This document shows, one piece after another, positions 52,001 through 62,665 of a stretch of 64,000 nucleotides of DNA; position 1 is the first letter of the stretch, and the number at the start of each line of letters is the position of its first letter. Position numbers and translations under genes: made by a program. The notes beneath the pieces are model-generated. The model was not told where the DNA came from and did no database searches. It saw nothing but the letters and a program-made list of their open reading frames with translations. Source of the stretch: Marisa cornuarietis (taxonomy: Eukaryota; Mollusca; Gastropoda; Architaenioglossa; Ampullariidae); NCBI GenBank assembly GCA_004794655.1, contig SMMW01000555.1, forward strand, positions 4,497,001 to 4,561,000. Direction: 5' to 3'.

Positions 52001-55000
52001 TTAACACATTACAATCAACAGCTCATTTCATCAATAAAAACAATTTACATAAACAGTTCACTACTTCTATTAATAAAAACACATCAACAGTTCACTCACT
52101 CGTTAATATAAAAAGTGTTATTATTACTACAGGTTTTTGTTTACTCTTTATTTGCTAATCAGAGTTTGAAGCACTTGTGTGCAATTTATGCTCAGAAATT
52201 CAAATTACTATTGTTATATTGTACCAAGAAGACATTTAATGTCTGAGGAAAAGTTCAAGGTCGCATCTTTGTTCAAGAGTGCAGGTACCAGAGAAACCCC
52301 AAATTGTGTTGGATGTTTACATTCTCTGACCGACAACAAATCTCATGGTGACAAGCACTTCACTTTCGACGAAACAAATTTTTTACAGATGGGGGGAAAA
52401 ATGTAAATAAGCCCATGTCTTCTGGCCGACATCTTAACAAAACATTTGTGATGACCTCAACTGTTTACTTTCTTCATATATTCTTAAACATAAAGTATTC
52501 AAATGCCGATTAATACAAAGCGAGCACAAGCAACATTGTTATAAATGCCTATAGCTGACATCCCAAGAACTGCAGTAATGCTAAAAGTGTGCATCATTTA
52601 AGGAAAACCACTCCTTCAGACATTAGTGTCACACTATTATTGTAGTGATAATGAATGATGGTCAACTATTCTTACAAAGATAAAATAAGAGGGCTTCTAT
52701 CCTATGGCAATATCATAATTATAACAGATGTAATTCGCAACGGTATGCATGATAATGATTGCTACAACTCTTGCTTCATCTTTTGGTTATTTAATTAAAA
52801 AGATATTTTCTTAAGAACTAATATATTACCTGCCCAGTATGACAGCAAGCTCATTAAACCAACAATATATAAAGCTGTTGTGTGTTTTGCACCCATATAC
52901 TCATTTAGGCTAGGTAAATCTTTAGGAGAAGATGAGAATGTTGTGAGCCTTCACTGGCTCCCAGTGAACAAGCTCATTGACCATAAAGTGCTTTTGATTG
53001 CTCAGTCCTGCATGTTTAAAACTGCTCCTGACTATTTGCAAGAGATCCTTCCTCCTTACCAGCCGTCACGTGGCCTGCGCTATGGCTCCCAGTCACGCTT
53101 TTGTCTCCCTGCAGTGGAAGACACAAACAAGAAGTGCACTGGAGCCAGGGCCTTCAAAAACCTAAGCTGTGGAATGCTCTGCCATCGTCACTCTCCACCA
53201 TCACCTCAGCAACCAGTTCCGAAAAAGACTGATGACCCATCTGTTTATTTAAGATGGACTTAAACCAAGCAACACTTCTGTCTCTATTTTTTTCTTTCCT
53301 CTTGTTTTATCTATTTATTTATTTTAATTTTTTTACTTTTTGTTTTTGATGCGCAATGAGCATTCTTCTGAATGGATACCTGCGCATTACAAATGGACAT
53401 CATCATCATCATCATCATCAATGCGAAAAAAAGAAGTAACACTTTTCAAGACAAAAAATTAAAAAACGGCTCCTAAAAGTAACAAAAATGGAAGCTAAGA
53501 GAACTGCTCAAAGCTAGCATAAAAATAAAGTTACATTTCTGATGCACACTAGTGTTACCACTGAGATTAACTAAATCGTTTATCCAACCTGCAAAGAATT
53601 TTCCCTTCCGCTCCTTAAAATCTCACTGTTATCAGTACTCAATACAGGCTCACTGGCTCCAACAGTGCTGTGGTCTTTGTTACCTTTCTTTTGCACGCCA
53701 ACCCAAAAGAAGATAGCAATGATGACTACCTGTGTCTCATGGCAGGTGCCTTGACTTCATGGCAACTTGAAGCTTTTACTTCAGTCTTAGAAAATGTCAG
53801 ATGATTACTCATTAGCCAGGTTAGCACCTAAGAAGGAATCATTTGTGAAACTAATCGCCCCCTCTCCCTGCAACTCCAACCACCCAAATATCAGCTGCTT
53901 AGCTGATCGGATTCCCTACTTTTGAAACCACCGCCGCTGAGCCGAGAGCAGGCATGGCGTCTAGCAACGTGGGTCAAAGGGGACATTAACAGTAGCAGCA
54001 GGCAAGGAACAAAGAACCGCCAAACTAGTACGATATTTGAATACAGGTGTCCTGGTCCTGGGACCACGGGGAGAAAGGAGAAAGGGTGCAGGCGACCGAG
54101 TGGGAGGTGGTGGGATGGAGGGGTTTATTTTTCCGGCAACGCCACATGGAGTACCCAACCGCCGCCATCTGGCACGCGCCAAGCGCACGACTGGCCCACG
54201 TCGAACAAAGATGCGGGGACACCGTTTTACCCCGGCCAACATGGGCCGCGAGCGCCACCCACCCTCCACACCTCTTCTGCCGCTACCTTAAATGAGACGC
54301 GATCTGCGTTCGCGAAAGCAAAATCACCGCAAAACAATGGCATCGTCCACTGACACCCATTGTCGATAGCAACAACCAAGTACCAGTTGCAAGCACGTGG
54401 CTGACAGTAATGTCTGAGATCTTCAGCTGAGAAATCAGTAACTACATACATGTTAAATGAATGGCATCACAAGCATGCTCTCATTATTTCGATTTCTGAA
54501 CGAGCTCTTAAAGTAGTGGAGGGGCTAAATAATAATAATAATAATAGTGAAGATTTTTATAGCGCATATTCACACTCATAGAGAGCATGCTCTTAGCGCT
54601 TAAAACGAGGAAGAGACTAGAGACTAGAGAGGCTAGAGACTGACAAAGGAAGGACGCGACTATCCCTTGTTGCTACAGTTCACTTATATTGTCTACCTCT
54701 CGCTGTTCTTCCAGTCTCGCTGCTACGTTGACAAATAGTATTTTTCTTTATCAAATCCATTCTGTCACAACGGAAAAAAATCAAGGAAACCCACACAAGC
54801 CCATAAGGTATACACTAAAATCAAAACTATGTAATTCTATTTCTTTAAAAAAAATTGTCACACATAACTGTAAATCATCTGACACTTTCTTTACCAGGTT
54901 AATCTAACTAAACCGTCAATTATTTCGGGTAAAGTGGGATGGGTCGTGACAACTGATAAATTAAAAAAAAATCCATCGAAAAATAAGAACGGCCATTATG

Positions 55001-56192
55001 CTGTATTGTTACTTGAAGGCTGAATACAAAGTGCAATAAATAGTGTATAAAAGGCTTCTCGGGAATTGCATCAACATTGAGAAATAGATCATAGCAACTC
55101 GAGTCTATTAATAAGTGCAACGTTGTGGTTACGACGACGAAAAAAAAAGGGCGTGTCGAACATGCAGTTGGCCTTCTCGTTTTCGTCGCACCCCTACTGT
55201 ATTTTTCGGAGAGTCTGTGACAAATTCTAGATAAAATGATATAGATTAAGAGCGACTGAAGAGAAGAAAGTAGCTTTTGAATGCAAACTGTTGTGCTACC
55301 CTGTTACGGTAGCGAAGGAACGACTACAGGGCGTCTAAAATTAGCGCTCTCCTCACACAAAGCGGGAAGATAGAGGTCAGTCCTGCGCCAAGCGTACAGC
55401 TGATGGCACAGCAAAGCACACGCCATCGATTTTTCTAGACCGATCCGCAACATCGCTTATTTCATTCACAGAACGCATAAACACAATTTTCAATCTTTTC
55501 ACACCCAAAGTATTTCCCCATTCTCGACTATTTCAAACATTGTCACCTTTTTCTGGAGTTAAGCGAGGGAGAGATGTGAGTTGTGAGTTCGCTGCGCGAA
55601 GACCATGCCATGCGGTCGGCCCCCCCCTCCAAACCCCAAACAAAGAAATGGCGCGCTACTAACTTACAGACAGCACAGAACGCACGTAGGCGTTGGAAAA
55701 CTCACCTGTGTGTGTTCGCTGGTGGGCTTTGAGATGAGAACTTTTGCCGTACACTTTATCGCAACCTTTGTACTGACATTTGTGCGTTTTTTTGCCATCG
55801 TTCTTGCCTTGTCTGTCTCTTTTTGATGCCCAATTGCAAGTAGGCGTGGTCATTGGTCCTTTGCCTCTCCTGGCCTTGGTGCCGCTGAGAGAATGGTAAT
55901 TGTGCAAATCTGTGGCACGGTCTTTGTCCTCTGAATGATCGTCCAAAACAGGCTCTTGTGGATATCTTTTTAGATCAGTCAGAATTCTTGCCAGCATAAA
56001 CAAAGAATTTGAGCGGTGGCTTCTTTCTAAGGCTTTATTTTCTGGGGCAGCAGTATAGTTCGCATTTTCATCCGCGCCATGCTCTCCACATTTTATGGCA
56101 CCACTGTCGGGAGTCAAATTGGACATGGCAAGCAAACCTTCTGCTGCCAGGTTTCTTTCAAAATCTGCTCGGTTTCCCGTTAGTAATGTCAT
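49050..56192 (-). CDS. Krueppel-like factor, KLF9/KLF13 (BTEB) group
   Basis: Three exons join in phase on the minus strand: 56192-55706, 49574-49485 and 49225-49050 (TAA). They total 753 nt, or 250 residues. The C-terminus carries the KLF/Sp triplet of C2H2 fingers: [20 protein letters not shown] (end of exon 1), [20 protein letters not shown] (exon 2) and [19 protein letters not shown] (exon 3), joined by HTGE linkers split by the introns. The KSS-H, RSDE-R and RSD-H contact positions fit binding to GC/CACCC boxes. Ending [16 protein letters not shown] places it nearest KLF9/13/14/16, which act as nuclear repressors or activators. The N-terminal region is Ser/Asp-rich and unremarkable. I chose the ATG at 56192 ([14 protein letters not shown]) because the open frame further upstream has no ATG. 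An 11-base A run in exon 3 is a possible slippage or error site, but the frame is intact as given. Confidence 0.94.
52860..53421 (+). mobile_element. L2-like non-LTR retrotransposon 3' fragment
   Basis: A plus-strand frame, 52880-53263, reads [20 protein letters not shown] and then [14 protein letters not shown], the post-RT region of L2/CR1-like elements with a frameshift near its end. A 3'UTR and an (ATC)n tail at 53398-53421 follow. The tail type and sequence differ from the ATT-tailed family elsewhere in the window, so it is a different family. It lies in KLF intron 1, antisense to the gene. Confidence 0.8.
53920..54430. promoter_or_regulatory. CpG-rich patch in KLF intron 1
   Basis: A sharply bounded GC- and CpG-rich segment within otherwise AT-rich intron. 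It contains a YY1-like GCCGCCATCTGGC at about 54160 and several GC-box-like runs. It holds overlapping open frames on both strands (143 codons on plus), as any stop-poor GC-rich DNA would. It could be an alternative KLF promoter, an enhancer or a foreign insertion. No supported coding exon was found. Confidence 0.35.
54524..54620 (-). mobile_element. L2-like 3'-end fragment (copy 4)
   Basis: The sequence from 54551 on (GAAGATTTTTATAGCGCATA and so on to GCATGCTCTTAGCGCTTAAA) closely matches the 3' end of copy 2 at 24339-24385 plus 26215-26225, uninterrupted here. It is preceded by an (AAT)n tail at 54530-54546. It is a heavily 5'-truncated insertion and supplies the unoccupied site that proves the hAT insertion in copy 2. 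Confidence 0.85.
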
Positions 56193-56660
56193 CTTTGGTG
56201 GAAGCAGCTCAGTCTGCGCCAAGGACACGCGAAACTGGCGAATGGGCGGGGGAACCAAACGGTAGAGTTACACAAAGCAAATCCTCGTTCTACTCACGTC
56301 TGCTGGCCTCGTGTTCCGCGCGCCAAGCTCGACTCTGACGTCGATAGGTCAAGCCTTTCTGTACTTCCAATCTTGAATCAGTTTGCTCGATAGATGTTCA
56401 TTAATGAAGCAGAACTATCTCAAGGTGGCACTACCGTACTACGGTACAAACGAAGGTTATTCTACAAATCACAGCTGATCGCGCACACCAGCAATGGAGA
56501 TGTGCTTGAGGCAGCCGCAGGACAACGAGTAATACACTTGGCTCGCGCCGCGTGCTGCACTGTGGGCGTGCCTTGTTTCGAATCGGAAGTGACGTAGAGA
56601 AAGGCGCGCGCTCTATCTTTCTGATTGGTCAAAATTTTTAAAGAAAGAAAAATATTTTGC
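55300..56660 (-). promoter_or_regulatory. KLF first exon and CpG-rich promoter region
   Basis: CpG-dense sequence surrounds the first coding exon and extends about 450 bp upstream of it. A CRE-like TGACGTCG lies at 56336-56343, and GCGCGC-rich sequence lies at 56317-56322 and 56604-56609. No TATA box is evident. The transcription start is unknown. Confidence 0.4.
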
Positions 56661-56813
56661 GCGAATTATGACGAACCTCACGAAACCGATGAAAAGTGAA
56701 TGTGATCTTGAGAATAATATAAATAAAAATAGCTGACGATATTTTAAAGTTAAAAATTAATGACTCAGAAATGGCTTCTGCATCGGTGCTTTTGGAAACA
56801 GTTACTAGCACGT

Positions 56814-56850
56814 ACGGACCTTCATCTAGAAATTCTAGATGATGGTCCGT
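56814..56850. repeat. 18-bp near-perfect inverted repeat
   Basis: Arms 56814-56831 and 56833-56850 pair at 17 of 18 positions around a single central base (ACGGACCTTCATCTAGAA and its complement). The right arm plus four bases recurs at 38597-38618 (21 of 22 identical). It is probably the end of a small transposon or a palindromic site; function unknown. Confidence 0.7.
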
Positions 56851-56871
56851 GGTTACTAGCTGAGCTAGCAC

Positions 56872-57952
56872 GGTACCCGCTTAGGGCGCAGATGCTAGCG
56901 ATGAGCTTTAACAGCGCATAGTTACCTTTCTGCTTCTTATATTATGATACCAGAGTCCAATATCTCATTAAATAAGAAATAACACCTGCGTGTTCAAATA
57001 ACAGTTTGATAAAATAAGTGCTGAAGAGTTGCATAATACGGTACATTGGGAATGTAATATCCGTGAATAGTATTAGATTGCATCAGTTGAAAAGAATTGT
57101 CCTTTATCACAAAATGGCCAGTTGACATCACTTTTCCTCAGTCACTTAAATATTTTAAATTTTTTTTATAGCAAAAACAGAGACCTTTTAACTTCTTCCA
57201 TAATTTCTGCATTGTTTAGCTGGAGTAGAAATGAACATACTGGCCTGCTTTCAGTTTACTAGAGAGTAATACTATTACTAGCATAAACCTATAATTGTAC
57301 GGCCATCAACTGGTAAATACATTTTTTTAGAGTTTTATGGAAGACGATATTTACAGTTATCTGCCTTTGTACTTCTTGTTTAATGTAAGAAAACTAGGCA
57401 ACCTGCATCTTTGTTTTTATATTTCCACATAAATTGATCAAATAGAAAAACGTAAACGTGTTTTGTTTAGCAGATGCCACCTTCTAGTGTATTAGCTCAA
57501 TTATCTTAATTATGTATGTTTGTTAGAAATAAATAAGAATCAACACACTATAGTTTTTTCCCATGAAAAAACAGAACTGCATTATATATTTCATAAACTC
57601 AGTTTTTAAGTGATGATTTAAATGAAAGATGTGCTGTGATGTATGTAAGTGAAAAAGCAGTCTTAATTATTTATCAAGGTGTTTTAACGAGCATGGATTT
57701 TCTAGATATTCAATCTGCCTTCAAGATAATATGTTATAAAAACTGCCTAATATTCCCATAATATTATCTACATTGTCTGTCAAAAGAAAAAAACCCTCAA
57801 GGAACAGGCCTCAGGAATATTTTTATAATCTCCTAGGTAGTAAATAATGTGAATATTTGATACATGCACATGTGTGTGAGTGTGTGTGTGTGTGTGTGTC
57901 TATATATGCAATCATACATGCATTTTTGCATTAATTCAAGAATATTTCTTTA
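56872..57952. other. AT-rich spacer with GT microsatellite
   Basis: No gene is seen. An interrupted GT repeat lies at 57871-57899. It separates the KLF promoter from the hAT-like element. Confidence 0.5.
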
Positions 57953-58601
57953 CAGGGCTGGCGCAAGGCTGTGTTGCGCCCTAGGCAAAAGACAAATATT
58001 GCGCCCCGCTCCCCCCAATAATGAACCAGCTATAGAAAAAATTATACGTTTAGGCTTAACTCTGTTTTTTTAACTAAAATTATAAATAACAAACCCAGGC
58101 TTACATTAAAGACCACAAATAAGGCTGTAAGGGACGCGTTTGTGCAATGAAAAGTTTTGCAAAAAGTTGTACCACCACTATCGCAACTCTTTGCACCCAC
58201 ACAAACAAAATAACCACTATAAGAAATAAGGAAATAAAATGAAGGTAAAGAAAGAGACAAATCGTGTCAATAAAATATATGCAGTTATATCACAGTGTAT
58301 AAAAATCAAGCGAACTTATTTTTACAAACTCTCATGATGTTGGGGCTGTTCACTCTTGTATGGCTAAATCCAGTTCACAAATATAGTCTTATAGAACAGT
58401 TCCGTTCACAAATCTTCCATTAGACCTTTACTGATTCTGCTTAGGAAGGATGATACCTCCCAGCGCCTAAACAGACCATTACAAAGTAAATTCAAACAGC
58501 AGCACGAGATATCTGCAGCCGCTCAGAAAAGTGAGGTTTTCACAACATACTGTGGGTTTTAAGTTTAAATTTAAGACTACCTCCCCTCCCCCCCATCTTG
58601 G

Positions 58602-58919
58602 TTGTCCAGCCCTGTTAATGTGATCTGACTTTCTTTTAAGTGGTTGAGATTTATCTCTACCCTTCTCCACTAAACCACCCAACTTAGGTCCTTTCAATCT
58701 TTCTCTCCTCTCTCTTTCTCATCTCACGGACAACTATCAAGTAACATCGCACCACCTTCTTTGTCCAGTCTTCTAATCTGATCCGACTGGTCATTAACTG
58801 TGACAGATTTATCGCTACCCATTGGGCTTTTCCACCTAGCACCTTGGCAAGTGCTATGAATCGTTCTCTTCTTTCTCATTTTACAGAGGAACTAACAAGT
58901 AAAACCGCACTGACTACAT
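58602..58919. repeat. 159-bp tandem duplication inside the hAT-like element
   Basis: Two degenerate units start TTGTCCAG at 58602 and 58761. They share the order of GATTTATC-CTACCC, CCACCTA/CCACCCA, TCTTTCTCAT and AACTA-CAAGTAA blocks. Confidence 0.65.
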
Positions 58920-60232
58920 GTTTGCTGCTTAAAAATAGTGGAAAAGTGGTTTTCTGCAAGAACTCATTATGACCAGAAGTTTTAGAACCCAGAAGTGTCA
59001 AAGAATGGCTTATTAAAATTAAACCTTTTTCAAGAATTCACTCTCCAATTTGATTAATAACTTTTAAGTAAGAACTACTTTTTTGTCACGAAAAAAGTAC
59101 GTCTGTTTTTCAATGTAAGGGTTGCATCATGCACACATGAATACTTGCATGCCTACCAAATCAGACCTACACTTATGAGTAGGGGGATTTCAAACACTCG
59201 CGTAAAAGGCTTTATGGAGTGGCGAATGACTGCACACTGATGGAGACAAGAAATCTGTAGCACCTTGCTCTGGTCTTATTTTGCTGTGTGGTCTAAAACT
59301 CAAGCTATCACAGCTTCTAGCATCTAGACCACCCTCACCGAAGCTACCACATGTTCCCATCCAAAGTCACACCTGACAGGTGGGCGGGGCGGTACAAGAG
59401 ATCAAGAGTCTTGGAGACGCTAACAATACAAAGTTGTAAATCATGGTGTCAAGGCAGCTACTCAAAAACATTCCAATAGCTAGCTTGGTGTTCGGCCTGA
59501 TAGGGTTTGTTGAAAACAAGAAAAGTATATAGACTACAGGTCTTAGTACGCATTATCTCTTAATAACCAATTTCAAATATTCTGTCAATAGAGCATAACA
59601 ACAAACTATCCGTTCAAATTGTATACAAACAGACGCACTCATAAACAAACATTACAATTTGACAACTAAATTATGGGTAATACACCCATCGAACCGAAAA
59701 TAATAATTAATAATTAATAAGAAAGTTAAATATTTACGACCATGAGTCACAACAGTAAGTACAAGACTATAGGCCATCAGCGTCACCGCTGTACACATCA
59801 CTAAGGAGAAAACAGGTTCGTGACCTTGAATTAAATAAATTGATCTGAACTTTGACAATAAAAATAGATATACTATTGAACTTCAAGTGACTCTGATATC
59901 TATTTGCTAAAGGTTTTGATACTCTTATTAGCTAAGAACGCATTCGAGACATTAGCTTAGTTCCCTCGGGTTCAAAGTTCGTAAGTTTAAAAAATATTGA
60001 GCATAAAACAGTTGTCATAACCTAACAGAAACTTGTGTAGCAAACTCAAGTCAGGGTTGTTGTCCCTAATCTCAGCTGCAGAGTTTTCAATGCATGAGTG
60101 TGGAACTTCTTCCAAAGTAGAAGAATAAAGGTGAGGTTTGTATCAGTAGATTGTGGTCCACCAACAGGGCTCCTTCCCGCCCGTCTGCTGTCTATCCTCT
60201 GCCCCATCCTCCCTCTTCCTCCCCTCCCCACG

Positions 60233-60695
60233 CTGGTTAGCTGGTCACTTCAAGAGCATCTTGTAATAATGGGTTTTAGTGGTGAAGTCAACCTACAAGC
60301 AGAGGAAAAGTGTCCTGCTAATGTCATTCTTTGAAAATTATATTTTTCCCTAACACTTTTCAGCACTTAAAACGAAACAGCAGGCCATTTTTGCACCCCC
60401 CCCTCCTTGACTGGCCCTTCCCCACCCACCAACGCCACACCAAACCCCGCCCTTCTCCTCCCCTCTGCCACCCCCTCTCCGCCCTCTACTTCCCCCTGGT
60501 TAGCTGGTCACTGCAAGTGCGCTCTGGAATAATGGTGTTTTCCTGTAATACATGTACTGAGAAGCTAGCTTGGTGGTCAACATACAAATAGAGAAAAGGT
60601 GTCCTGCTAATGTCATTCTGTGAAAATTATATTTTTCCCTAAATTTATTCATCTTATAGAAAAAAACAGCAGACCATTTTTGCACCTCCCTCTGT
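60233..60695. repeat. 263-bp tandem duplication inside the hAT-like element
   Basis: Units start CTGGTTAGCTGGTCAC at 60233 and 60496. Both contain GTCCTGCTAATGTCATTCT, a TATATTTTTCCCTAA block, then CAGCAG-CCATTTTTGCACC. The C-rich linker between units shows the duplication is head to tail. Confidence 0.85.
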
Positions 60696-60747
60696 CGCTG
60701 CACCCTAGGCAACTGCCTAATTCGCCCAATAGGTAGAACCGGCCCTG

Positions 60748-62665
60748 TTTCTTGTAGAGTATGGAACAAGCTCAATCAGTTAGTATATCATCTGATACTG
60801 TTCTTGAGCTTCTGGTTTCGCGCATTCAGAATTGTGTGATTTCAGGTAGCTTCAGATCATCGTGTCTCTTGATATATTTACATTCACAACTTTCTAGTGG
60901 CAATCAAAATTTGATTATTTTCTCTTTGATTACTTTCTAGAAAAATAATGTTAAGAAATAAATTCTAAACATGTTGCATGTGTTTAAAAAAAGTTGTTTT
61001 AATCAGACTTCTCACTTTCGTTGGCGAAAAATGATTATTAGCAATAAAACAGGCTGTGTAGGTTAACCTTGCCCAGTAGCCAGACTCATCAAGACTAGTT
61101 CACCGCTTTACGCCGTGTACGCAAATGCAGATGTTACAAGGGAGACTAATTTTACTAATGTCGAAGCAGTAAATTGTTACGTCCCTTGAGAGAACCCGTC
61201 GAATAAACACTGTACGCTCACATTTAATACAGTTTGATGCGTATATGTAAACATCCACTTTGTACCGTTTCAGTATCTTTGTACCGTCACGACTTGCTGT
61301 CTGTAAGGTGACCGACAGCTGCGGCTAGTAGCTGTGATGAGTACCCAGCACGTAGACGCTATAAATGAGCATCATCGAGCGCAAAGACTGATATATTTAG
61401 TACAATGGACCGTGATCCTATGATTTTGTTTTACCTGCAGTCGAGGAAAAGCTGCTATCGTTCGAACATATCAACACGGCGTCGTATGTTTGACAACGCG
61501 ATGCAATATGCCATTAACACATTCATCTCGGAAGCTGTGCTCTTTGCCTCCCTTAATATCAGTTCTCTCCCTTACTCTCTGGTGACAGGCCCGTGCGTGT
61601 TACCGAAGACGCTTGTAGAGACCCGCAGCAGCGCTTGGCGAAAATTTTATCGTTTGTTTGGTCTCTTCTTCGATGCCATGTCTTGTTTGCGACCTTTCAT
61701 TTTTCAGTCGCAGCAAGAAAGTAATCGAGAAACGCAGTGATGTCGATGACTGGGTGTGTGTTTCATAACGCGCGGAAGAAAGGTTAAAGTTAGCCAGGAC
61801 GGCCGCATACTTTCTCTTCCACCCCCCCCCTCTTTCTCTCTTTTACACTCACACACATGCTTTTTGTGGCGTGGACTGTACAAGGAGTCTTAGTTTCATT
61901 GTTAAAAATGTAGTGCAGTTTTTGTCATCAAAGTTTGTCAACGAGCAGGCAACACCTGGATTTTTTGCATATTTACGTTTGGTTTTGGGTGAGCATCACA
62001 GGAGTTATATTGTCCATAAAACAGCGAATATTAGTGAGTTTATGCGTGAACTAGTGTGAGCTGAAACAGCGTACTCAGAACTGAACATGATCAGACATCG
62101 ATTAATTATTATGACAATACACGTTAGGTCTTATTTAATTACTTCCAAAAGCCACCGTTGATGCTTCCGATTTTAAGCACGTTTTCAAAACAGAAAATAA
62201 AACAAAGAGACAGAACTACGATTGTACGACTTTTCCTAGCAGGCACGCTTGTGGTTAATTGAACACGCCAAGTTAGTAGGGAGGGCACAAAAGTAAGAGA
62301 AGTCTGAAAATTAGCTCTGCGGGTCGTACTGATCTGGTGGGTGTTTTTTCTATGCCTTATGAACGCTGAAGAAAAACCACTGGGCCCAAACAAGTGCAGT
62401 TACAACCACTTTTCACTTGGGGTTAGCACCAATATGATGGAGAGGAGAAGTGACAAAGTTTTTTTTTTGGTAGAGCCCCCCCTCCCTTTACCCAACTGCT
62501 AGCTTATCGAGCTTCCCTCCTTTGCATCCGGTCTTCAGCAAACAGACATTGGTACCAATAGACCAAGGACCACAGGGTGATCTTATTCTTTTCGCGTCGC
62601 TCTGCAAATTTTCAGTGTGCACTATAGTCTGTCCAGTGCGATCATTCTTTATCTGAAGATGGGTT
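60748..62665. other. Spacer; right part may be 3'UTR of the last gene
   Basis: No firm gene. The right part (about 62130-62665) follows the stop codon of the minus-strand gene at the right edge and may be its 3'UTR, with a variant signal ATTAAA (minus strand) at 62134-62139. A C-run lies at 61819-61829. Confidence 0.35.
61405..61740 (+). CDS. Weak candidate: intronless 111-codon frame behind a TATA-like box
   Basis: The frame opens with ATG in ACAATGG context and runs MDRDPMILFYLQ and so on to SQQESNRETQ. TATAAAT at 61360-61366 is about 40 bp upstream. The composition is mixed and protein-like, but no domain or signal peptide is seen and no family comes to mind. Chance is the most likely explanation. 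Confidence 0.15.
   Translation: MDRDPMILFYLQSRKSCYRSNISTRRRMFDNAMQYAINTFISEAVLFASLNISSLPYSLVTGPCVLPKTLVETRSSAWRKFYRLFGLFFDAMSCLRPFIFQSQQESNRETQ

Larger units (their letters stand above)
57953..60747. mobile_element. Non-autonomous hAT-like element with internal duplications
   Basis: The left end CAGGGCTGGCGC and the right end (inward) CAGGGCCGGTTC begin with a 9-bp inverted repeat differing at one base. Both continue into sequence with GCCCTAGGCAA-type motifs common in hAT ends. The flanks are TTTCTTTA (57945-57952) and TTTCTTGT (60748-60755), a degenerate 8-bp target duplication (6/8). No transposase frame is visible in 2.8 kb, so it would depend on an enzyme from elsewhere. Confidence 0.68.

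Noticed and set aside
53398..53421. ATC repeat considered as a possible CRISPR-like or regulatory array
   Set aside because: It is the microsatellite tail of a LINE fragment. No CRISPR array exists in this eukaryotic sequence.
53922..54353. 143-codon plus-strand frame in the CpG-rich patch
   Set aside because: GC-rich DNA has few stops, so several overlapping frames on both strands are open here. There are no domain features and no splice support.
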